A DNA stretch of 64,000 nucleotides. Origin: Acidianus hospitalis. Lineage in GTDB: Archaea; Thermoproteota; Thermoprotei_A; Sulfolobales; Sulfolobaceae. Location: contig JAWDOK010000004.1 in NCBI GenBank assembly GCA_046533895.1, forward strand, positions 1-64,000, read 5' to 3'. This document shows, piece after piece, positions 41,476 to 53,598 of the stretch (position 1 is the first letter of the stretch; every line of letters begins with the position of its first letter). The position numbers and the translations under genes are program-made. The notes under the pieces were generated by a model. The model was not told the origin of the DNA. It made no database searches and saw only the letters and a list, made by a program, of their open reading frames with translations.

Positions 41476-42799
41476 GATAGGAGGATCTATACAAAAAGAT
41501 GAGAGAGATTATGAGCTTATTTCTGAAAAGATAGAGAAGTATTCTAATAATGAAGATAAGGTACTTGTAATTACATCTGCAATGAGAGGAATAACTAATG
41601 ATTTAATTTCTGCCACTGAAAATAGAGATAAATCTACTGAAATAATAGGAAATATATATGATAAACATATTAAAATTCTATCAAAAGTCGCTGATGGCCC
41701 AGAATTTGAGATTGCGTTTAAAGATCTTTCAAAAATGGCAGACGAGCTATTTAAAATAGCCTGGTCTATAAGAGTTTTAGACGAAATTACTCCTAGGGTT
41801 AGAGATTATATTTTGTCCTTTGGAGAAAGAATGGCAACAATAGTATTAAATGCTGCATTAAGATCAAGAAGATTAGATTCAATAGCTTACCCTGAACCAC
41901 CATTAGTTACTGACAATAATTTCGGAGAGGCAAATGTCTTGGAAGATCTTACCTTAAAGGAAATTAATGAAAAAATTTTAAGTAAAAAGAGTAAAATATT
42001 GATAATACCAGGATTTATAGGCAAAACTATAGATGAAAAATATACTACAATAGGTAGAGGGGGAAGTGATTATACTGCTACTTTGTTAGGGAAGCTTCTA
42101 AATGTAGAGAATGTAAGACTTGTAACAGAAGTTCCAGGGATAATGACAGCTGATCCTAGAAAAATAGAAAGCGCAACAACAATTAAAAGATTATCATTAG
42201 AAGAGGCAGTAGAATTAGCCCAAATGGGCGCAAAAAGGTTACATCCTAGAACTTTTGAGCCAATGTTTTCCTCAAATATGAAAGTTACCATTGAAGGATT
42301 GTATGAAGAAGGAGAGACTATAGTAAGTGGTTCTTGTGAGGATGAAGACAAACTAAAAGGAGTTACAATCCTTGATGACCTAAAAATGATAAATATAGAA
42401 AGTACTAGAATAGTAGGAAAAATTGGATCTGCAGCAAGAGTTATGGCTGAGGCTAAAAATTCAAATGTAAATATTGTCTCAATTTCACAGCCAGCATCAG
42501 AAACTACAATAAGCCTTGTTGTAAACTCTAACGACGCGGAAATCCTTGCTACTAAGCTAAAGGAGATTAAAGATATAGATAACATAGAGATTAAAGACGT
42601 TAGTGCGGTAAGTATAGTAGGTTGCGGACTTAGGAATAATGAAATATTCAAGGAAGTGGAAAATGTAGCTCTTCAATATGATATACTTTCCATGTCAAGA
42701 GGCTTAAGGAACGTCAGTGCTACATTTATAGTTAAAAAAGAAGAAGGATATAACTTAGCTAAAAGTTTGCACGAGGTTGTGTTAAAATGGATAAATTGA
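41462..42799 (+). CDS. lysC: Aspartate kinase
   Basis: First step of the aspartate family. The 445 residues have the kinase domain (KIGGSIQKDE, FGERMATIVL, TTIGRGGSDYTATLLG, VPGIMTADPRK) and two C-terminal ACT domains (about 300-445, including IVSISQPASETTISLVV) for allosteric control by amino acids. It is coupled to thrC and asd through short overlaps. Confidence 0.96.
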   Translation: MIIIKIGGSIQKDERDYELISEKIEKYSNNEDKVLVITSAMRGITNDLISATENRDKSTEIIGNIYDKHIKILSKVADGPEFEIAFKDLSKMADELFKIAWSIRVLDEITPRVRDYILSFGERMATIVLNAALRSRRLDSIAYPEPPLVTDNNFGEANVLEDLTLKEINEKILSKKSKILIIPGFIGKTIDEKYTTIGRGGSDYTATLLGKLLNVENVRLVTEVPGIMTADPRKIESATTIKRLSLEEAVELAQMGAKRLHPRTFEPMFSSNMKVTIEGLYEEGETIVSGSCEDEDKLKGVTILDDLKMINIESTRIVGKIGSAARVMAEAKNSNVNIVSISQPASETTISLVVNSNDAEILATKLKEIKDIDNIEIKDVSAVSIVGCGLRNNEIFKEVENVALQYDILSMSRGLRNVSATFIVKKEEGYNLAKSLHEVVLKWIN

Positions 42800-43835
42800 A
42801 AGTATCTTTACTAGGCTCAACTGGAATGGTTGGGCAAAAAATGGTAAAAATGCTCTCAAACCATCCTTTTATAGAATTAACTAAAGTTAGTGCATCACCT
42901 GCTAAAATAGGCAAAAAGTACGAAGAGGCAGTAAAATGGGTTGAAGGAGAAATTCCAGAAAATGTTAAGGATATGAGACTAGTATCAACGGAACCAGAAG
43001 ATCATAAAGACGTAGATGTTGTACTTTCTGCACTACCTAATGAGTTAGCAGAAGATATTGAACTGAAACTTGTTAGAGCAGGAAAAATAGTAGTATCTAA
43101 TGCAAGCCCGTATAGAATGGATCCAGAAGTTCCGTTAATTAACCCCGAAATAAACTGGCAACACCTAGAATTAGTAAAAACGCAACAGAGTAAAAGAGGT
43201 TGGAAAGGACTCTTAGTAAAAAATCCTAACTGCACAGCCGCAATAATGTCCTTGCCATTAAAACCTTTAACAGAGTTGATAATACAGAGAAAGATAATAA
43301 TGACCACTTTGCAAGCTGTAAGTGGTGCGGGCTATAATGGATTATCTTTCATGTCAATATATAACAATATTATTCCATATATAAAAGGAGAAGAGGAGAA
43401 AATTCCTAAAGAAATAGGAAAAATGTTAGGTCAAGTCCAGGATGGGCAGATACTGAATGCCAAAATAAATGCCAGAGTGACATCCATAAGAGTCCCAATA
43501 AAAGTTGGCCATATGGGCGTTATAAACATTTTACTTGATGAAAGCGATAAAATTGATGTAGAAGAAATTAAGAGAGAATTAGCAAATTTCAAATCACTTC
43601 CACAAGAGAAAAACTTACCTACTGCTCCTAAAAAACCTATAATCGTTAATAAAGATGAAAGCAGACCACAACCAGAAATAGACCTTAAAATAGAAAACGG
43701 GATGGCTGTATCTGTAGGTAGAATTAGCGTAGAAAATAACGTACTTAGGATGGTAGTACTTGGGGATAACTTAGTGAGAGGAGCAGCAGGAATTACAATT
43801 TTAACAGTAGAAGTGATGAAAGAGTTAGGTTATAT

Positions 43836-43839
<4 letters not shown>
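42787..43839 (+). CDS. asd: Aspartate-semialdehyde dehydrogenase
   Basis: Reduces aspartyl phosphate with NADPH. The 350 residues show the Rossmann motif SLLGSTGMVGQKM, the active-site cysteine in VKNPNCTAAIMS near 149, AVSGAGYNG and the histidine in RVPIKVGHMG. Its stop overlaps the PHP-gene start as ATGA. Confidence 0.96.
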
Positions 43840-45674
<1,835 letters not shown>

Positions 45675-45682
<8 letters not shown>

Positions 45683-46598
45683 TTAATGAGAGGACTGACA
45701 TTGCTGTATATAACCTATTTTCTGCCTCATCCCATACTGCACTCTGCTTACCATCTATAACCTCAGCATCAACTTCTTCTCCTCTCATTGCAGGTAAACA
45801 GTGCATAAAAATCGCGTCCTTAGATGCATGACGCATTAAATCGGTTGTTACTCTATAATTCTTTAGAAGTTCCTTTTTCTTATTAGCTATATTCTCCTCA
45901 CCCATACTAACCCAGACGTCTGTATATACAACAAAACTACCTCTGACTGCAAAATAAGGATCATCATAAAATTCTATTACTGCACCGGAGTTCTCGCTCT
46001 CCTCTTCTATTCTTTTCCATATTTCAGGCTTTGGTCTAAGTTCTTTAGGAGATGCTACTCTTAACTCTAGGCCCATCTTTGCCGCCAATGCCATTAAACT
46101 AACTAGAACATTATCCCCACCATCGCCAACAAAAGCAATAGGTTTCTCATAAGTACCAAACTTTTCTTTAATTGTCATAAAGTCTGCTAAAGCTTGAAGA
46201 GGGTGGGATAAATTACTTAACAAATTTATGACCGGCAATCCCGAATAATCTCTTAGTTTTATCAAGGACTCATGAGATAATACTCTTGCACCAATACCGT
46301 GAACGAATCTACCTAATACTCTTGCAGTATCTTCTACTGGTTCTCCTCTACTTAACTGAATATCACTCTTATTGAGCACTATAGGATATCCTCCCAGTAA
46401 ATATATCGCAGACTCCATACTAACTCTTGTCCTAGTACTGGGTTTTTCGAAGATTAATGCAACTCTTTTTCCATCAAGAGATTTAGGAACTGAGTTGGTT
46501 TTTACAAAATTTTTCATTAAAAACGATACTTCCATTATCCTTTCAATATCTTGCTTTTCAAAATCCAGAAGACAAAGAAGGCTGTTTCCTTTTAGCAT
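45675..46598 (-). CDS. argF: Ornithine carbamoyltransferase
   Basis: Forms citrulline in arginine synthesis. The 307 residues show the carbamoyl-phosphate motif FEKPSTRTRVSME near 50, GRFVHGIGARVLSHE, NLLSNLSHPLQALADFMTI and the ornithine-binding MHCLPAMRGEEVD. It converges on nreA with an eight-base overlap. Confidence 0.95.
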
Positions 46599-46629
46599 GA
46601 TTTTAAAGTATAACTTTGAAATTATAAAT

Positions 46630-47247
46630 ATGGATATCCTGACGATAATTACGGAAGCTACTAAGCCTAAACAAGGTAATAAACCTAAATATGACGAATC
46701 TCACGTTCTTCACGCTTTACTCGTAATCCAAAAAGAACAACCAATTGGAAGACCTACTTTAGAGAAAAGATTACAGCTAGGAGATGCTACAGTAAGGACG
46801 TTATTAAGAAGATTAAGGGAATTAGGTGTCATAAAAGTAGATAAAGTAGGTGGAGCCGAAATTACAGAAGAAGGTAAAAAAGCATTACAAGAGTGGGATT
46901 CTGTAATAAAAATAGGAGAAGCCGAGCTAAAATCAATAAATTGGGATTGTAGCATGATAATAGTTAAAGGTGGTAGCAAAATCCTAGAAAAGCAAAAAGT
47001 TATAGAACTTAGAGATAAAATAATAAAATTGGGAGCAGATAGCGTATTAATTTCAGTGATTTTGAATAACAAGGTGGAATTACCGCCAAAAACTGAAGAG
47101 TTCGGAATGAAAGAGCTACTAGAGGATATTAAAAATTCTTGTAGGTTATGTGAAAATAACGATTTAATCACTTATATTTTACCTAAAGATCTTCACTTAG
47201 CTTATAAGGTGGGGTTGTTATTATTTGAAAATTGGATTAATAGTTAA
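46630..47247 (+). CDS. Winged-helix protein with DUF4443-like C-terminal domain
   Basis: A 205-residue protein with an N-terminal winged helix (about 20-85: GRPTLEKRLQLGDATVRTLLRRLRELGVIKVDK) and a C-terminal domain that I place in the crenarchaeal DUF4443 group with moderate confidence. I start at the ATG at 46630; the frame is open far upstream, but that extension is antisense to argF. A TATA-like element about 25 bases upstream suggests a leaderless message. It overlaps the kinase gene by 23 bases, so they are coupled. Confidence 0.8.
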   Translation: MDILTIITEATKPKQGNKPKYDESHVLHALLVIQKEQPIGRPTLEKRLQLGDATVRTLLRRLRELGVIKVDKVGGAEITEEGKKALQEWDSVIKIGEAELKSINWDCSMIIVKGGSKILEKQKVIELRDKIIKLGADSVLISVILNNKVELPPKTEEFGMKELLEDIKNSCRLCENNDLITYILPKDLHLAYKVGLLLFENWINS

Positions 47248-48286
47248 CCCGTATGCGGGTTCTGGAGGTAGATTAGGTTATAAAGGAAGTGACGGTCTAT
47301 ATATAGAGAATCCTGAGATTGAAAATAGAGTAAAGAGATTTTTAGATGTAGTTAACAATAATATCGAATTTGTCTCTCCTAAATTCAAAATGGGTGAATA
47401 TTTTCTAAAGAAATTCGGTAAAAAATATGAGACTATAAACGCTGGAAAGGAAAAATCTACAAGAGAGGATACAATAATTTCAGCAAGGTTATTGTCAGAT
47501 ATAACAAATTTAATAGTTTTCGTAGGTGGAGATGGTACTGCCAGAGACGTTGTAGAAGGATCACAATCAAAGGTTCCTATATTAGGAGTACCTGCAGGAG
47601 TAAAAATGCACAGCGGAGTTTTTGCTTTAAATCCAGAAACTGCTGGAATCTTAGTTAACGCATATGTAGAAGGTATGGCAAACCTAATAGAAGCAGAAGT
47701 CTTGGATATTGACGAAGATGCTTATAGAAAAGGAATTTATAAGGTTAAACTTTATTATATTGCGAAGACAATAAATTTCAAAGGACTTCTTGTAAATAGT
47801 AAAGAAGAAATCTCTTCGCCTTCTTACGAGCTTGATGAGATAGCCGAATACATCATAGATAACATGGAAGACTCAACATTTTATATAATGGGGCCAGGCA
47901 GCACAGTGAAGGCAATAGAAGAAAAACTTGGATACACCACGAATTTCTTAAGTACAGATTTATTCTTAGGTAAAAGATTAATAAAATCTGGAGTAAATTA
48001 TATGGAATTATTGCAATTAACCGGGGAGTTAAAGATAATTTTGACTCCGATCGGTGGTCAAGGTTTTTTAATTGGCAGAGGAAACCAAGAAATAGGCCCT
48101 GAAATTCTTAAAAAAGCAGGAAAAGATAATATAATAGTAGTGTCTTCAAAAGAAAAAATCTCAAGAATTGATTGTTTAAGAATAGATTCTGGAGACCCTA
48201 ACGTAGATAAATTATTGCAAGGAATTTATAAAGTTATAGTAGGATATGATGAATTTTACACAATAAAGACGTGTAGTATGACTTGA
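47225..48286 (+). CDS. ATP-NAD kinase-like protein
   Basis: A 353-residue protein with the NAD/diacylglycerol-kinase nucleotide motif FVGGDGTARDVVE near 98 and the N-terminal GLIVNPYAGSGGR. It belongs to the larger archaeal group related to PpnK rather than the short NAD kinase. It probably phosphorylates NAD or a related nucleotide; substrate not proven by sequence. Start is TTG inside the regulator gene. Confidence 0.82.
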   Translation: MKIGLIVNPYAGSGGRLGYKGSDGLYIENPEIENRVKRFLDVVNNNIEFVSPKFKMGEYFLKKFGKKYETINAGKEKSTREDTIISARLLSDITNLIVFVGGDGTARDVVEGSQSKVPILGVPAGVKMHSGVFALNPETAGILVNAYVEGMANLIEAEVLDIDEDAYRKGIYKVKLYYIAKTINFKGLLVNSKEEISSPSYELDEIAEYIIDNMEDSTFYIMGPGSTVKAIEEKLGYTTNFLSTDLFLGKRLIKSGVNYMELLQLTGELKIILTPIGGQGFLIGRGNQEIGPEILKKAGKDNIIVVSSKEKISRIDCLRIDSGDPNVDKLLQGIYKVIVGYDEFYTIKTCSMT

Positions 48287-48358
48287 CGCAAATCTAATGA
48301 TATTACTTTTTAGTGAATCTAATTATTCCGTTTTAAATTTTGGCGAATAAGTATTCAT

Positions 48359-49069
<711 letters not shown>

Positions 49070-49250
49070 AATCTTCTACTTCTTTAGGTCAAAATTTTTG
49101 TCACACTTGTGGTTTGCTTAAGTTATATTATGCAAACTCTTATTTTTCTTGAAGACAAAAAAGCTAAATAGAGTAGTAGTAATCTATTTAATCATATGTA
49201 TCCAGACTTCACTTGAGGTGGAATATTTGTCTTCAAATAAGTCAGTTAAA
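49070..49250. other. Candidate replication origin (oriC3 position) beside whiP
   Basis: An AT-rich, probably non-coding gap rich in dyads: a perfect 11-base inverted repeat TTGAAGACAAA (49149-49159) and TTTGTCTTCAA (49226-49236); GTTTGC (49112-49117) with GCAAAC (49132-49137); and the palindrome-like CACACTTGTG and CACTTGAGGTG. In S. solfataricus oriC3 lies beside whiP, from memory in the same gap. No clear full origin-recognition box was found by eye. Some dyads may belong to the downstream gene's promoter. An in-frame extension of the next gene (TTG at 49149) would run through part of it. Confidence 0.6.
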
Positions 49251-49568
49251 ATGACTGAGGACGAGATAAATAAAGCGTTAGCAAAAGCCGAAAAAGAGGC
49301 AGAAAAAAGAGATCATAAGAAAATTTGGATCGATAAAATGTTAAAAAGTGCAAAAACATATTATAAATTATGCCCATATTATGATAAGAAAACTTCTAAC
49401 TGTTTCCTTATGTTAAGCAGTAATGATAGTAATAAGAAATGCAATAGAGAAGGTAGGTATGATAATTGTCCCGTGTTCTTAGCATTTCTGGATAATAAAT
49501 ATCAAGAATATACTTCTAAAAAGAAAATACTTCCTCTAGATTTCTTAGATCTTGCACAGTCAGTGTAA
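49251..49568 (+). CDS. Unknown protein with one four-cysteine module
   Basis: A 105-residue protein beginning MTEDEINKALAKAEKEA with a charged helical N-terminus, then four cysteines in the arrangement CPYY-x6-C-x12-C-x8-C (roughly residues 44-75), which could bind zinc or an Fe-S cluster. The same kind of module occurs twice in the protein at 53599-53982. I start at the ATG at 49251; a TTG at 49149 would add 34 residues across the origin candidate. It is directly downstream of whiP. Confidence 0.7.
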   Translation: MTEDEINKALAKAEKEAEKRDHKKIWIDKMLKSAKTYYKLCPYYDKKTSNCFLMLSSNDSNKKCNREGRYDNCPVFLAFLDNKYQEYTSKKKILPLDFLDLAQSV

Positions 49569-49579
49569 GGGAATGATTT

Positions 49580-50389
49580 TTGCCCAGAAAGAAAAAAACT
49601 GATGAAGAAAACAAAAAAGAAAGCAGTAATGAGGAGGGTAAAACTAAAAGAAAAAAAACACAGAAGAAAGAGAAATTTGTTGATGCAGAAGCATTATTAG
49701 ACGAATACTTAGATGAAGTTGTTTTAGGGCTAGGGATATCTTTTCTGAAATTAAAACCTGAAGAGTACAAGGAAATATTAAAAGAACCATTTGTTGCAGC
49801 TGTAGGTCAAGTAAAAACTAAACCCAAATCCAAGACTATAATTAATAGACTTACTGCGAATAGAGATGCTATGATGGAATATATTGCAATGAGATTAGTT
49901 AGAATAATTGATATAGAAAAAATGAATTGTGAGCAGTTTGAATTTGTAGTTTATAATACTAAAAAAGCTATAGTAGATCTTGCGCCTAAACTTTATAGAG
50001 AAGCATTAAAAAGAAATAGAAAAGATTTAATAGATGTATTGAGATATAATTGGAATTTATATGGAATAGTGTCTCCTATAGTATGTCCAAAATGCGGATT
50101 TAGCTCTATAATGCCAGACTTATCATGTAAAGTTTGTGAATATGTTATGAGCATGAAAGAATTAAAATCTCAAATAAATGTTATACAAACACTAAAAGAT
50201 TATTACTCGTTAGATCCTGAGGGATTTAAAGAAATATTAACTTCAGGATATTTTTACTATACTGCGGAAGGTCCTATTCCTCCTTCAAAATTCAGACCCT
50301 CTCCTCAAGTTCTTGCTTTTGAGATTGTTCTGAACAAAGATGAGAAAAAGACTCTAAGCAGTATTTACAGCAATCCCCACGCTCAATGA
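49580..50389 (+). CDS. Unknown protein with basic N-terminus and zinc ribbon
   Basis: A 269-residue protein not recognised. The first 33 residues are almost all lysine, arginine and glutamate; a helical middle (about 35-165) is followed by a four-cysteine ribbon (CPKCGFSSIMPDLSCKVC near 172) and a C-terminal helical region. It starts with TTG. The basic tail and ribbon suggest nucleic-acid contact, and its place near whiP and the candidate origin may be meaningful. Its last 98 bases overlap a convergent gene. Confidence 0.7.
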   Translation: MPRKKKTDEENKKESSNEEGKTKRKKTQKKEKFVDAEALLDEYLDEVVLGLGISFLKLKPEEYKEILKEPFVAAVGQVKTKPKSKTIINRLTANRDAMMEYIAMRLVRIIDIEKMNCEQFEFVVYNTKKAIVDLAPKLYREALKRNRKDLIDVLRYNWNLYGIVSPIVCPKCGFSSIMPDLSCKVCEYVMSMKELKSQINVIQTLKDYYSLDPEGFKEILTSGYFYYTAEGPIPPSKFRPSPQVLAFEIVLNKDEKKTLSSIYSNPHAQ

Positions 50390-51041
50390 TAGCATTACAA
50401 ATCTTACATCTTTTCCTATTCTCTAGCTTGATTACGTTAATGGAGCTTCCAAAAGTGTGGTATATCTCATTATCTGCAAACTGTTTACTTGCCCATTTAA
50501 TTATCTCATTTAAGAAAGCATCCTTTGTTTTTAACTCCCCAGTTATTTCTGAGAAGCCTAAAAGTTCAAATCTTGGGGTAGAATAGAAAGGTACAAAGAT
50601 TTTTTTAGAATAAACCTCAACAACTAGCGAGTATAACTCCAAATATCCCATATACCCAGTACTTATTGAATATATAAGATATGATAAGAAAAAATCTGCT
50701 GTAAAAGGTAATATAATCTTTTTAAAATCGGTCTCTCTAATTTTTATCATAATTTTCCACAAAGTTTTATTTATATCTTCCTCTTCATTCATTTTATCGA
50801 TTAAAACGTCTAACTTACACGATTTACATATATTATATATTAGTTTTTCTATTAAGCTTGAGACGTCCATAAAATTCTCAGTAGTTAATATCACTAGTCT
50901 GTCCTCTCTATCTAAGAACTTTGATAAGCTTAATTCCTTCCTAAATCTTTTTACTATCTCACTTCTAGCACAATGAGCACAAAGATATTTACCGCTAATT
51001 AAAACTTCGGCTTGATTTTTACCACATTTTGTGCAGATCAA
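50292..51041 (-). CDS. Degenerate TtuA/Ctu1-like protein without PP-loop
   Basis: A 249-residue protein with a zinc site at each end: CTKC plus CAHC at residues 3-24 and CKIC plus CKYC near 212-230, the layout of tRNA 2-thiolation enzymes TtuA/Ctu1. The stretch KYLCAHCARSEIVKRFRKELSLSKFLDREDRLVI matches the segment that leads into their PP-loop, but where SGGKDS is expected it reads TTENFMD. It is probably catalytically inactive for adenylation, like eukaryotic Ctu2. This homology call is by eye. The gene is divergent from thsA. Confidence 0.6.
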   Translation of the reverse strand: MICTKCGKNQAEVLISGKYLCAHCARSEIVKRFRKELSLSKFLDREDRLVILTTENFMDVSSLIEKLIYNICKSCKLDVLIDKMNEEEDINKTLWKIMIKIRETDFKKIILPFTADFFLSYLIYSISTGYMGYLELYSLVVEVYSKKIFVPFYSTPRFELLGFSEITGELKTKDAFLNEIIKWASKQFADNEIYHTFGSSINVIKLENRKRCKICNAIIERGDCCKYCLESFSHLCSEQSQKQELEERV

Positions 51042-51101
51042 ACTTTCTTTTACTTTTCCTTAGCCTTCTTTAAATTAATCTCGTACAGTATAATAGTTAA
51101 A

Positions 51102-51146
<45 letters not shown>

Positions 51147-52826
51147 ATGGCATCTGCTGGTGGAGTTCCTGTCTTATTATTCAAAGAAGGTACTTCTAGA
51201 AGTTCTGGAAGAGAAGCTTTAAAGAATAACATCCTTGCAGCAAGAACCTTGGCTGAAATGTTAAAGACTAGTCTTGGTCCAAAAGGATTAGATAAAATGT
51301 TAATCGATAGTTTTGGTGACGTAACGATAACTAATGATGGAGCAACTATAGTAAAAGAGATGGAGATTCAACATCCAGCTGCTAAACTTTTAGTTGAAGC
51401 TGCTAAGGCACAGGATGCCGAGGTTGGTGACGGAACTACAAGTGCAGTAGTTCTTGCAGGTCTTTTATTAGAGAAAGCAGACGCATTATTAGATCAAAAT
51501 ATTCATCCAACAATTATAATTGAGGGATATAAGAAAGCGTTTACGAAATCTTTAGAATTATTATCACAAATTGCAACAAAACTTGATGTATCAGACCTTA
51601 ATTCATCAACTACTAGAGAGAATTTAAGGAAAATAGTTTATACTACAATGTCAAGCAAATTCCTAGCGGAAGGAGAAGAATTCAACAAGATAATGGACAT
51701 GGTAATAGACGCAGTTGCAACTGTAGCCGAACCTTTACCTACTGGAGGTTATAATGTTAGCTTAGACTTAATTAAGATTGACAAGAAGAAAGGAGGAAGT
51801 ATCGAAGATAGTCAGCTAATTAAAGGTATAGTACTTGATAAAGAAGTAGTCCATCCAGGAATGCCTAGGAGAGTTGAGAAAGCAAAGATTGCAGTATTAG
51901 ATGCATCATTAGAAGTCGAAAAACCAGAAATTTCTGCTAAGATTAGTATAACAAGTCCTGAGCAGATAAAGGCTTTCTTAGATGAGGAAGCTAAGTTCTT
52001 GAAAGATATGGTTGATAAGTTAGCATCAATAGGAGCTAACGTGGTAATATGCCAAAAAGGAATTGATGATATAGCACAGCACTTCTTAGCAAAGAAAGGA
52101 ATCATGGCCGTAAGAAGAGTAAAGAGGAGCGATATTGAAAAGTTAGAGAAAGCATTAGGTGCTAGAATAATAAGCAATATTAAAGACGCATCGCCAGAAG
52201 ATTTAGGATATGCAGAGCTAGTAGAAGAGAGGAAAGTAGGTAATGATAAGATGGTATTCATTGAAGGAGCAAAGAATCCTAGAGCAGTAAATATATTATT
52301 AAGAGGATCAAACGATATGGCCTTAGATGAAGCAGAAAGGAGTATTAACGACGCATTACATGCATTAAGGAATATCTTATTAGAACCAATGATAGTTCCT
52401 GGTGGAGGAGCTATAGAATTAGAGCTAGCAATGAGGCTAAGAGAATACGCAAGAACTGTAGGAGGTAAAGAGCAATTAGCAATTGAAGCTTATGCTGAAG
52501 CATTAGAAGAGATTCCAATGATATTGGCTGAAACTGCAGGAATGGAGCCAATATCTACATTGATGGAGCTTAGAGCTAAACATGCTAAAGGATTAGTAAA
52601 TGCTGGTGTTGATGCAATAAATGGTAAGATTGTTGATGACATATATACGCTTAATGTAGTAGAACCAATAAGAGTAAAGAGGCAAGTATTAAAGAGTGCT
52701 ACTGAAGCAGCAACTGCAGTATTAAAGATTGATGATTTAATAGCAGCTTCTCAATTAAAGAGTAGCAAAGAAGGAGAGAAAGGCGGCGAGAAGAAAGAAG
52801 GAGAGGAGTCATCATTAAGTAGCTAA
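51147..52826 (+). CDS. thsA: Thermosome alpha subunit
   Basis: Group II chaperonin subunit of 559 residues that folds proteins in the cytosol. Signatures are SLGPKGLDKMLIDSFGDVTITNDGATI, the ATPase motif DAEVGDGTTSAVVLAG, and the VPGGGAIELELA and KIDDLIAA near the C-terminus. The phase ILLRGSNDMALDEAERSINDALH matches the alpha type. The tail is short and charged rather than the Gly-Gly-Met repeat of other chaperonins. Confidence 0.97.
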   Translation: MASAGGVPVLLFKEGTSRSSGREALKNNILAARTLAEMLKTSLGPKGLDKMLIDSFGDVTITNDGATIVKEMEIQHPAAKLLVEAAKAQDAEVGDGTTSAVVLAGLLLEKADALLDQNIHPTIIIEGYKKAFTKSLELLSQIATKLDVSDLNSSTTRENLRKIVYTTMSSKFLAEGEEFNKIMDMVIDAVATVAEPLPTGGYNVSLDLIKIDKKKGGSIEDSQLIKGIVLDKEVVHPGMPRRVEKAKIAVLDASLEVEKPEISAKISITSPEQIKAFLDEEAKFLKDMVDKLASIGANVVICQKGIDDIAQHFLAKKGIMAVRRVKRSDIEKLEKALGARIISNIKDASPEDLGYAELVEERKVGNDKMVFIEGAKNPRAVNILLRGSNDMALDEAERSINDALHALRNILLEPMIVPGGGAIELELAMRLREYARTVGGKEQLAIEAYAEALEEIPMILAETAGMEPISTLMELRAKHAKGLVNAGVDAINGKIVDDIYTLNVVEPIRVKRQVLKSATEAATAVLKIDDLIAASQLKSSKEGEKGGEKKEGEESSLSS

Positions 52827-53179
52827 AATCTATTTTTATTATATAGTATTGCATCGGAATCTTCAATTTCCTTATATCCATCAATTTCGTCCAAAAGCTT
52901 TTTTGCCGTATTTTTTACTTCTTCTATGTCATAATCATTAATTATTTCTTCTAATAATTTCTTTGTTAAATCTATTCCTATAATAAACACAAGTTCAGTA
53001 AAATCTGGACTTAATAAATAATCTGCAAGTTTTTTTGGATTTCCTCCATATGCAGAAAAATTATATTTATTTTCAGCTTCTCCTAACAATTTCCTTACTT
53101 CATCTAACCTTTTAGGGTCTAAAGTATTTGGAGTCAGTACTTTATTAGCTATATGCCTCAGAAAATCTGGAGGGCTCAA
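52823..53179 (-). CDS. Unknown 118-residue helical protein
   Basis: Not recognised. Predominantly helical, acidic C-terminus, no cysteines, with PPDFLRHIANKVLTP at the N-terminus and LADYLLSPDFTELVFIIGIDLTKKLLEEIINDY in the middle. It is tail-to-tail with thsA, overlapping by four bases, and divergent from the winged-helix gene. Confidence 0.65.
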   Translation of the reverse strand: MSPPDFLRHIANKVLTPNTLDPKRLDEVRKLLGEAENKYNFSAYGGNPKKLADYLLSPDFTELVFIIGIDLTKKLLEEIINDYDIEEVKNTAKKLLDEIDGYKEIEDSDAILYNKNRF

Positions 53180-53291
53180 AATTATTTCGCCTAAACATGA
53201 TATATTATACTCATGTATAAAAGGATTAACGTAGTTAGTTCCTAATTAATATTTAAAAGTCTGAAAAGTAAAAAGAAAATAGTGGATAGTG

Positions 53292-53591
<300 letters not shown>

Positions 53592-53598
53592 AGGCTAT

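Noticed and set aside
42070..42651. A 193-residue open frame antisense to lysC
   Set aside because: It mirrors well-conserved aspartate kinase ACT-domain codons, is compositionally unlike a natural protein and has no ribosome site.
46372..46629. An 86-residue N-terminal extension of the winged-helix regulator
   Set aside because: It is antisense to the argF active-site region; a TATA-like element supports the internal ATG at 46630.
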